Assembly (NCBI GenBank): GCA_963836015.1 | Contig: CAWIIF010000015.1 | Span: 868,001-932,000, forward strand | Direction of reading: 5' to 3' | Origin: CAWCDJ01 sp963836015 | Lineage (GTDB): Bacteria > Acidobacteriota > Terriglobia > Bryobacterales > Bryobacteraceae | DNA length: 64,000 bases | Shown: one piece after another, positions 44,839 through 53,024 of the stretch | How the letters are laid out: each line of letters opens with the position of its first letter | Numbering within the stretch: position 1 is the stretch's first letter | Made by a program: the position numbers and the translations under genes | Notes under the pieces: model-generated | What the model was told of the DNA's origin: nothing | Databases searched by the model: none | The model's input: only the letters and a program-made list of their open reading frames with translations

Positions 44839-44940
44839 ATGCGCTGCAAAACAGGGACTGGCTCGAATTTCGCTGCACTTGCGAAATTCGGAGACTGTAC
44901 TTGTTTTGCCCTTTTGCGAGATCCTGTCCGCATTTAGCGA
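44839..44940 (+). repeat. Hairpin intergenic repeat, copy 3 of 4
   Basis: The inner stem CGAATTTCGC/GCGAAATTCG is perfect. The outer stem CAAAACAGG faces CTTGTTTTG, where bases differ from the other copies but pairing is kept. It begins 5 bp after the stop of the double beta-helix gene and ends just before a -10-like TAAACT (44941-44946) ahead of the GH28 gene. Confidence 0.85.
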
Positions 44941-44962
44941 TAAACTAAATGTCCGGTGAACC

Positions 44963-46624
44963 ATGATTGACTCCCACGATCCCAGATCCAGACGCAACTG
45001 GCTGCGGCTGATGTCCGCGGCCTCCCTCAGTTCGGGTTTGCTGGCCGCCGCACCCGCGGCCGCAGCGGGCGACGCCCCCGGCGCCCGGGTCTACAACATC
45101 GTCGACTTCGGCGCGAAAGGCGATGGCACGACGCTCGACACGCAGGCGGTGCAGGCTGCCATCGACGCCTGCCATAAGGATCGGGGCGGAACCGTGTTGG
45201 TGCCCGCCGGAGTGTTCGTCATCGGCACCGTCGAGATGAAGAGCAACGTGACCCTGCACATTGCGGCCCAGGGTAAGCTGCTCGGCAGCGCCGACGGGAA
45301 GCAATACCACGCCGCCGGCGTGATCCCGCTCCGCGGAGACTCGACTCTCGGAGACGGGAACGTAGGCCTGATCTTCGCCGTGAACTCCGAAAACGTCACC
45401 GTCGAAGGCCCCGGACTCATCGACGGACAGGGCGCCCAGTTTCGCAGCCCCAGCCGCGGCGTTCCTCCGCCGTCGGGGAGGGGAGGCGCGGCGCGTCCTT
45501 ACCATCTGCTCTTCTATCGCTGCAAGAATCTCAGGGTCCGCGATCTTACGCTCGTAGCCAGCGCCTTCCATTCCATCCGCGTCATCCAAAGCAGCTTCGT
45601 GTGGATGGAAGGGCTTCACATTCACAACCGCGTCAACGGCAACAACGACGGCTTCCATTTCATCAGCAGCGAATACGTGCACGTCAATGGCTGCGATGTC
45701 CAATCCCAGGACGATGCCTGCGCGCTCTTCGGCAGCTGCCGGTTTGTGACGGTCACCAACAGCACGTTCAGCACCCGCTGGTCGGTCTTCCGGTTCGGCG
45801 GGGGAAATCCGGAAAACGTCACCGTCTCGAACTGCGTGATCTACCAGACCTATGGCTGTCCGATCAAGCTGCACTTCGGCCCCGGGTCGCAGGTGCAGAA
45901 CATTCTCTTCTCCAACCTGGTGATGCAGGATGTGACGGGGCCCATCTCGATCAACCTGAATAATCGCGCCCGCAACGCCGCCGACGCCGAGCCGGCGCAA
46001 AAAGGCTTCCTGCGGAATATCACGTTCAGCAACATCCGGGCGAGCGTTGTCTCCGAAGGCGGCCAGTACGACGACATCGCGTTCAAACAGAACTACCGGC
46101 CGGGCGAAACCAGGCAGTGTATCGTCCTCAACGGCATCGGCGACCGCTTCCTGGAAGACATCGTGTTTAACGATGTGCGCGTCACCTATGGCGGAGGCGG
46201 TACGGCGGAGGAGGCTCGCCGCGAAGTTCCCCAGGTTGCCGGCGAGTATTTCGAAATCGGCACGCCACCGGCCTACGGTCTGTTCGCCCGCAATGTGCGC
46301 GGGCTCACGCTCAACAGCGTGCGCTTCGAGGTCGTCAAGCCCGATCTCCGGCCCGCGGTCGTGTTGGACCACGTGACCGACGCCGCGCTCAGCGGCCTCA
46401 GCGCGCAGGGCAACGCGGAGGCGAAATCCGTCCTGCGTTTCGTCGATACTCAGGACGCACTGCTGACCGCGCCGCGAGTGCTGAGTCCAGCCGCGGTCTT
46501 CCTGCAGGTCGAAGGCGCCGCCAGCCAGGCGATCACGATCGACGGCGGCGACCTGTCCAAAGCCGCGACTCCCGTGGCCTTCGATGCCGGGGCCGCCAAA
46601 CAATCAGTGAAGCTGCGGGCCTGA
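44963..46624 (+). CDS. GH28-like (polygalacturonase family) protein with altered active-site motifs
   Basis: A protein of 553 residues with a Tat-like signal (RRNWLRLMSAASLSSGLLAA). A right-handed beta-helix opens with NIVDFGAKGDGTTLDTQAVQ, as in GH28. The catalytic Asp pair is visible in SQDDACALF and the first Asp site as NNDGFHF (normally NTD). The GHG histidine motif is missing; the equivalent region reads STRWSVFRFGGG. The usual RIK appears as CPIKLHFG. It is therefore probably a beta-helix glycosidase with changed specificity, or an inactive member. It is likely co-expressed with the preceding beta-helix gene. It converges on the NHL gene with a 3-bp gap. Confidence 0.82.
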   Translation: MIDSHDPRSRRNWLRLMSAASLSSGLLAAAPAAAAGDAPGARVYNIVDFGAKGDGTTLDTQAVQAAIDACHKDRGGTVLVPAGVFVIGTVEMKSNVTLHIAAQGKLLGSADGKQYHAAGVIPLRGDSTLGDGNVGLIFAVNSENVTVEGPGLIDGQGAQFRSPSRGVPPPSGRGGAARPYHLLFYRCKNLRVRDLTLVASAFHSIRVIQSSFVWMEGLHIHNRVNGNNDGFHFISSEYVHVNGCDVQSQDDACALFGSCRFVTVTNSTFSTRWSVFRFGGGNPENVTVSNCVIYQTYGCPIKLHFGPGSQVQNILFSNLVMQDVTGPISINLNNRARNAADAEPAQKGFLRNITFSNIRASVVSEGGQYDDIAFKQNYRPGETRQCIVLNGIGDRFLEDIVFNDVRVTYGGGGTAEEARREVPQVAGEYFEIGTPPAYGLFARNVRGLTLNSVRFEVVKPDLRPAVVLDHVTDAALSGLSAQGNAEAKSVLRFVDTQDALLTAPRVLSPAAVFLQVEGAASQAITIDGGDLSKAATPVAFDAGAAKQSVKLRA

Positions 46625-46627
46625 ACT

Positions 46628-49600
46628 CTACCGCTTCACCGATAGCACCATCCCGGCGGGCGACGACGCGCCTCCGATCGTCGCCGTAATCGGCCAGTCG
46701 CCGTCGGCCAGCGTGCCCGGTACCTGGATCGCGACCTGGTACAACCCCGCATAGCCGGGAGCCAGCGCCGCGCCGTACACCGTGGCCGCGATGTTATTGA
46801 TCGTGACCACGGGCAGCGTGCCGGTCGAGTAAGTCTGGTCGCCCGGCACCTGCACCCCGGCGGGTGGCGCGGGCGAGGTAACTCCGAATCCCGTACCCCA
46901 GAGGATGATCACGTCGCCCGGCTTGGCGGCCACCGTGGTTGCTCCTGAAAATGTGCCGTCCTTGACCGCAAAGCTGAAGTCCTGCCGCGTGGCGACCACC
47001 TGGTGGTTCGGCCACGGGAAGAACGCCGGGCCGTATGATCCGGCCGTCACCGTAAAGGTCGAACTGGTCCCCGAAGGAGTTTTCACTGTAACCTGCGCGG
47101 CGCCTGCCGGGATATCGGGAACCAGTAAGTTGATCTGTGTTGAACTTATATAATTGAGGTACGCCGGTTTTCCGCCGATCGTCACCGAGACGCCGTCGAG
47201 CGTCGTGGGCAGCTTCCCGTTCACGATGGCGTTTGCCCACGTGTCCGTGACCTGCGATAGGTTAGTCCCCAGAATCGTCGCCCACGAATTCGCCACAATG
47301 CCCGGCTGGAAACTCGCTCCGTTCACGATTCCGCCGGAGGAGATCGTGGGCGGCGCGGGCGCCGCTCCGGATGTTACTTTGCGCACCCGGTTGTTCGTGG
47401 TGTCGGCGATAAAAAAGTTACCCGCGCCATCCACCGCCACATCGCTGGGATTGTTGAGCCCTGCGTTGATGGCGGGACCGCCGTCGCCGGAAAAGCCCGC
47501 GATACCGTTGCCCGCCACCGTGCTGATGATTCCCGAGGTGTCCACCTTCCGGATCCGGTGGTTCGCAATGTCGGGAATATAAAGGTTGCCCGCTCCGTCC
47601 ACCGCCAGGCCGGCATGTACGCCAAACAGGTTCAGCCCCGCGCCGGACGCCGCTCCCCCGTCTCCCGAAAAGCTCTTCGTCCCATTACCCGCTACCGTAG
47701 TGATGACTCCGGCCGTGTTCACTTTGCGGATTCGATTGTTGGCGATATCCGCGATGTAGATGTTCCCTGCCGAGTCCAACGCGACGCCTCCGGGAAGGAA
47801 GAGCCCCGCGCCCGTCGCCGGCCCGCCGTCGCCCGAGAAGCCCGGTACCAGCGCACCACCGGCGACCGTGCTGATCGTCCCGCCCGTATTGACCTTGCGA
47901 ATCCGGTTGTTCGAGCTATCGGCGATGTACAGGTTCCCCGCGCTGTCCACCGCCACGCCGATGGGCATCGAGAGCGACGCGCCCGTCGCCGGTCCGCCGT
48001 CGCCGGAGAATCCCGGAGATCCGTTTCCGGCCACGGTGCTGATGGTCCCGGCGCTGTTCACTTTGCGGACGCGGTTGTTCATGCTGTCCGCGATGTAGAC
48101 ATTGCCCGCGCCGTCCGCCGCTACCCCGCTGGGGTTGAAGAACGAAGCCCGCGTCGCCGGTCCGCCGTCGCCCGCGAACGTGATGGCCCCGTTTCCCGCG
48201 AGCGTCGTGATCGTTCCCGCGGCACTCACTTTCAGGACCCGGCTGCTCACGATGTCCGCCACGTAAATGTTCCCCGCGCCGTCCACCGCCACGGCGTTGG
48301 CGCCTAGAGCGGCGCTGGTGGCCGCTCCTCCTTCGCCGGAAAACGGAATGAACCCGTTGCCCGCCACCGTCGAGATCACACCCTGGCTGGTCGGCGCGTT
48401 CACGGTCAGTTTGACCGGGACCGTTTGCGGCGAATTGCCTGCGCCGCTCGGCGTGATCGTAATCGTGCCGTTGTAAGTCGCCGGCGCGAGGCCGGCCGGG
48501 TTCACCGATATCGTCAACGTTGTCCCCACGGTGCCGCTGGTAGGGCTCACGGAAAGCCAGTTCTCGCCGGAGGTCGTCGATGCCTCGGCAGTGAATGTCA
48601 GGCTCGCCCCCGGGCTGATGATCACAACGGTTTGGCTGGGCGGCGCGCCGGCGCCCGTGGTGTACGAAAACGAGAGTGAAGCCGGACTGGCCGTCACCGG
48701 CGAGCCGGCGGCGCCCGAGGAGACCTCGCGGATGCGGTCGGCGCCGCTGTCCGCGATGTACACATTTCCGGCCGCATCCACCGCCACTGCGCTGATATTG
48801 AGGAACCAGGCGCTGGTCGGCGGGCCGCCATCGCCGTTGCCCTGGCCGATGTTGTGAGCGCCCCCCGCCAGCGTGCTGATGATCCCCGCCGTATTGACCT
48901 TGCGGATCTTCGCGCCGCCCGTGTCCGCGATGTACAGGTTGCCCGCCGCATCCACCGCGACCCACGTCGGAGTCATGCCGGCGCTGGTCGCGGGCCCGCC
49001 GTCGCCGAGAGCCAGCGGGCTCCCGCTGCCGGCGACCGTCGTAATGATCCCGCTCGTGTCCACCTTGCGGATGTGCGTGGCATTGTCCGCGAAGTACAGG
49101 TCGCCCGCGCGGTCCACGGTCAGGCCTTGCGGCAGCGCGAGCTTGGCGCTGGTCGCCGGACCGCCGTCGCCGGAGTAGCCCTGCTGCCCGGTCCCCGCCA
49201 CCGTCGTGATGATCCCTGCCGTATCGATCTTGCGAATGCGCTGGTTCAACGAATCGGGAAAATAGACATTCCCCGCGCCATCCGCCGCGACGTTGGTGCA
49301 AAAGATGGTCGCGCTGGTGGCCGGACCGCCGTCGCCCGAGAAGCCGGGAAGGCCGTTGCCTGCCACCGTGCTGATGATTCCCGCGGAGTTCACCTTGCGG
49401 ATGCTCGCGCCCTGGGCGATGTACAGATTGCCCGCGCCATCCACCGCCACCCCGCCCGGAAATACCTGCGCGTTCGTCGCCAGCCCGCCGTCCCCGCCGC
49501 CCACCGCGGACCCGCCGCCCGCGATGGTCGTGATGATGCCGGCCGCATCCACTTTGCGAATTCGGTTGTTGCCGCCGTCCACGATCAGCAGGTTCCCGGA

Positions 49601-49783
49601 GTTATCCACCGCCACACCGAGAGCCCCGCCCAGTTTGGCGTTGGTGGCGGCACCGCCGTCGCCGGAGAAACCTCCGGACCCGGTGCCGGCCACCGTCGTG
49701 ATCACCGCTTGAGCGCCGCAGGGCAGGCTGCTCCCGTAAAGCAGTATCGAAACCCACATCCAGATACGCAGCGAATTTTTCAT
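46628..49783 (-). CDS. NHL-repeat protein with BACON and TIGR03437-type domains
   Basis: A secreted protein of 1051 residues. A signal peptide leads into more than a dozen NHL-type blades recognisable from VAVDGAGNLYIAD, NNRIRKV, ITTVAGNG and GFSGDGGPAT. A BACON domain interrupts them (~365-465; SPASLSFSYTTGAGAPPSQT, ENWLSVSPTSGTVGTTLT). The last ~220 residues are the TIGR03437-type domain typical of Solibacter and Acidobacterium (IVNGASFQPGIVANSWATI, GDVIILWGTGFG). NHL propellers bind proteins or glycans; BACON suggests carbohydrate or mucin association. Two long blade arrays with high DNA similarity lie within it. It is 9 bp downstream of a shortened paralogue, so they form one transcript. 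Confidence 0.88.
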   Translation of the reverse strand: MKNSLRIWMWVSILLYGSSLPCGAQAVITTVAGTGSGGFSGDGGAATNAKLGGALGVAVDNSGNLLIVDGGNNRIRKVDAAGIITTIAGGGSAVGGGDGGLATNAQVFPGGVAVDGAGNLYIAQGASIRKVNSAGIISTVAGNGLPGFSGDGGPATSATIFCTNVAADGAGNVYFPDSLNQRIRKIDTAGIITTVAGTGQQGYSGDGGPATSAKLALPQGLTVDRAGDLYFADNATHIRKVDTSGIITTVAGSGSPLALGDGGPATSAGMTPTWVAVDAAGNLYIADTGGAKIRKVNTAGIISTLAGGAHNIGQGNGDGGPPTSAWFLNISAVAVDAAGNVYIADSGADRIREVSSGAAGSPVTASPASLSFSYTTGAGAPPSQTVVIISPGASLTFTAEASTTSGENWLSVSPTSGTVGTTLTISVNPAGLAPATYNGTITITPSGAGNSPQTVPVKLTVNAPTSQGVISTVAGNGFIPFSGEGGAATSAALGANAVAVDGAGNIYVADIVSSRVLKVSAAGTITTLAGNGAITFAGDGGPATRASFFNPSGVAADGAGNVYIADSMNNRVRKVNSAGTISTVAGNGSPGFSGDGGPATGASLSMPIGVAVDSAGNLYIADSSNNRIRKVNTGGTISTVAGGALVPGFSGDGGPATGAGLFLPGGVALDSAGNIYIADIANNRIRKVNTAGVITTVAGNGTKSFSGDGGAASGAGLNLFGVHAGLAVDGAGNLYIPDIANHRIRKVDTSGIISTVAGNGIAGFSGDGGPAINAGLNNPSDVAVDGAGNFFIADTTNNRVRKVTSGAAPAPPTISSGGIVNGASFQPGIVANSWATILGTNLSQVTDTWANAIVNGKLPTTLDGVSVTIGGKPAYLNYISSTQINLLVPDIPAGAAQVTVKTPSGTSSTFTVTAGSYGPAFFPWPNHQVVATRQDFSFAVKDGTFSGATTVAAKPGDVIILWGTGFGVTSPAPPAGVQVPGDQTYSTGTLPVVTINNIAATVYGAALAPGYAGLYQVAIQVPGTLADGDWPITATIGGASSPAGMVLSVKR

Positions 49784-49792
49784 AGGGTTGCC

Positions 49793-52700
49793 TTATTGAA
49801 CGCTCAGGTTTTTCGAATAAGCCAAGGTGCCGGATATCCCCGCGAAGGCGGTCTGCCCGCCCCCCGTTAGCGGAGCCTTAAACGTCTGCGCGTTGACCGC
49901 CTCCACCGCCAGAATCCCCGAGCCCTTCGCCAGGGACGCCGCATCGACCCCCGCCGGCAGCAGGTACGCGAGCGCCGCCGCCGGAATCGTAAACGACCCC
50001 GGCGCGGCCGGAGCCTGGCAGTTGATAATCACCAGGTGCACGATGTTCGCGTTCGACGCGTCCTTTCCAACCACCGTGGAAGTGCTCGCGACGATGTAGA
50101 TCAGGTCCGACCCGCTGCTGGTCCAACTGAGTGTCAGCGGTTTGCTCCGGTCGATCGTGGTGAGCGAGTCCCAATTGGCGATCGTGAAGCTGGCCGGGAA
50201 ATTCACCGACCCGTTGAATGCTCCGACGCCCTTTCCACCGTTCCCGCTGATCGTGTACTTGCCGCCGCCCACGATCGTGCCGTCCGCCAGCAGCAGGTTG
50301 TATACAGGTCCGGGATTTGTGCTCGCGACCGTCAAACCCGCGGCGCCCGTCAGGCCGGGGCCGCTCACCGGCAAGGGCACTCCCGCGTCGAGATAGCCCT
50401 CCGGTCCCGCGGGATTCTTCGCGGTGGCCGCCGCCGTCCGGTCGGTCACCGTGCACGAGCCGATCTTGATGCCGGCGTAGATTGCCGCATATTCCGCGCC
50501 CGTGTACACCGAGAATCCCCCGCTGATGCTCTCCTGCGAAACCGTAATCGTGCTGGTCGTGCTGCCCGAAGGAATCGTGTTCGTTGACTTGAGCTTGGCG
50601 ATGCCGAATCCGCCGCCCACCACCGTGCCTCCCTTGTCCAGCAGGGCCAGCGCGTCGCCGCTCAGCTGCGGGTCGGCACACACACCCTGGCCGCTCCCGG
50701 CTATCGGAATCGAGACCGTGTTGCTCACCTCGCCCCCCGCGCTCACCTGCACCGACGCGAAGCAATCCGGCGCGATGTCCGCGGGCAGCGTGAAGTTGAC
50801 CTGCCACAATCCCGGATACCCGGAGCTCGCGCCCGCATACAGCGGCGTAATCTGCCGCCCGCTCACGATCACGCTGAAGTTGCCCGCCTGCGTCTGGTCG
50901 CCCGATGTGCCCCCCGTGTCGTTCGCCGGATCCGCGCCGCCGCCCGTGCCCCACAGCACCAGCGTGTCTCCAGGGTGCGCCGGCGAGAGCGTCCAGTCGA
51001 GCCCGCCGAACGCCACGCTGCCGCTGGTGAACCGCGTCAGGCTGACGCCGCCGTTGACATTGCCGATCGTCGCCTGCGCCGTACCCGTTCCCGCGCTGTT
51101 GGCCGTCGCGATCCCGAAACTGCGCGCTACGACCGTCACGTTTTGCGGTGCGCTGGGCAAGGTGCCGTACGTCACCCGTACCGCGTAAGTCCCCGGAGCG
51201 ATCGAGGAAGGAAGCAGGCCGGCAACCTGCCCCGCCACCGAGTACACCATCTTCGCGTTGATCGCCGCCCCGCCGCCCGAAGGCGTAAACGTAATCGACG
51301 TGCCGCCGAGGGTCGCCGGGTAATTGGGCCCCGCGGCGGCCGCCAGCGTCGAAGGTCCCATGCCGCTCCCGAAGATCACGAACACCGTATCGGGCGCCAG
51401 CTTCGCTTGATATCCGAGTGCGTTCAGCACCCCGCCCGCCGTGAACGCCGGCGCCCCGGCCCCCGTCACCGTCAGCGTCACCGAGAATGTCTGCGCCGCG
51501 CCTCCCGATCCGCTCGGTGTTAACGTGACCGCCCCCTGGTACACGCCGCCCGGAATGCCCGCCGGGTTCACCGAGACAGTGAGCGTGGCCGCGGTCGTGC
51601 CGCTGGTCGGGCTCACCGAGAGCCAGTTGCTCCCCGAAGTCGTCGAAGCCGCCGCGCTAAAGCCGAGTGCCGCGCCTGCCGTCGTCACGCTCACGGTCTG
51701 GCTGGCGGGCGTCGCGCCGCCGATCGTAAACGAAAACGACAAGGAGCCTGGATTGACGGAGAGCCCTCCGCCTATGGTCACCTTGCGGACGCGGGCGATT
51801 CCCCCCGCGCTGCCCGCGATATAAAGGTTCCCCGAGGCATCGAGCGCCACGTCTTTGCAGACACCGATATACGCACTGGTGGCCGGGCCGCCATCGCCCA
51901 GCGGAGTGGAAGCCGTCCCGCCGCCGATTCCCGCGTAGGTCGTGATGATTCCCGCCGGATCGACCTTGCGCACCCGGCCGTTCACGTTATCGGCAATATA
52001 CAGGTTGCCGCTCTGGTCCACCGCCATTCCGATGGGCCCGTAGAGCGTGGCTGCCGTGCCCGGTCCCCCGTCGCCCGAGAATCCCGGCATCTTCGTGGTC
52101 AGGCCCGCGACGGTACTGATCACTCCGCTCGGGTTTACCTTCCGCACCCGGGCACTGCTGGTCTCCGAGATATAGAGGTTGCCCGCGCTGTCCACCGCCA
52201 CCCCCTCGGGCCGGTCGACCGCCGTAGCAGTCGCCTGCACGCCGTCGCCGGAGTAGCTCACGTTCCCGTTGCCCGCCACAGTGGTGATGATTCCCGCCGT
52301 GCTGACCTTGCGAACGCGATTGTTCGACGAGTCCGCGATATACAGGTTGCCCGCGCTATCCAGCGCGATCCCCGCTGGGTAGTTCAGTTGCGCGGAGGTG
52401 GCCGGTCCGCCGTCGCCCGAAAACCCGGGCGAACCGTTACCCGCGATCGTACTGATGATGCCCGCGGTATCCACCTTGCGCACCACGTGGTTCTCGCCCG
52501 TCGCCGATATAAAGGTTCCCCGCCGCGTCCACCGCCAGGCCCGAAACATCCCCGGCCGAAAAAATCTGGGCGCTGGTGGCCGGCCCGCCATCTCCCGTGT
52601 AGCCGAACATGCCATTGCCCGCCACGGTGGTGATGATGCCGGAGGGGCTCACCTTCCGCACCTTGCTCGAAGATCCGTCCCAGATGTACAGGTTCCCCAG

Positions 52701-52874
52701 TCTGTCAACGGTGATCCCCTTGGTCGAGGGCAGCCACGTATTGACAGCTTGGCCTCCGTCTGCGGAGTTGCAGCACTTGGAACTTCCGGCGACGGTGCTG
52801 ATGGTGCCCTGGCCGTAACACACTGCGGCCGCCAGTACGAGTAGTACGGTCGATTCAACAATGCGGAATTTCAT
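49793..52874 (-). pseudogene. NHL/BACON/TIGR03437-type protein, single frameshift
   Basis: A paralogue of the following gene. The start is ATG 52874, with GAGAGGGGA upstream and a signal peptide (STVLLVLAAAVCYGQG). About 120 residues of NHL blades are in one frame. Near 52504 the frame changes; one extra base restores the blade as IATGENHVVRKV, the correct 12-residue length. The remaining ~930 residues hold further NHL blades, a BACON domain (PGSLSFSFTIGGATPASQT), a TIGR03437-like domain (GVLNALGYQAKLAPDTVF, GDTLVLWGTGGG) and an extra C-terminal beta-rich region of about 300 residues not found in the partner. Only one lesion is seen, so it may be intact in reality. Confidence 0.72.
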
Positions 52875-53024
52875 GGTTCCCCTCTCAATTCGGATCGTGG
52901 CTGCCCCGGGTTTCGATAGAATAGCCCCCAAGGGTGCCGGCGGAACTGCTGGAAGCGATACTCCCACGGATTGCCGCTGACGGATCCTCAAGAGCGATCA
53001 AGAATTCTAAAGAACGATAAGTCT

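Noticed and set aside
46628..52874. Periodic DNA repeats that at first look like a CRISPR or tandem-repeat array
   Set aside because: The period and the encoded residues match NHL beta-propeller blades in an open reading frame; there are no constant repeats with unique spacers.
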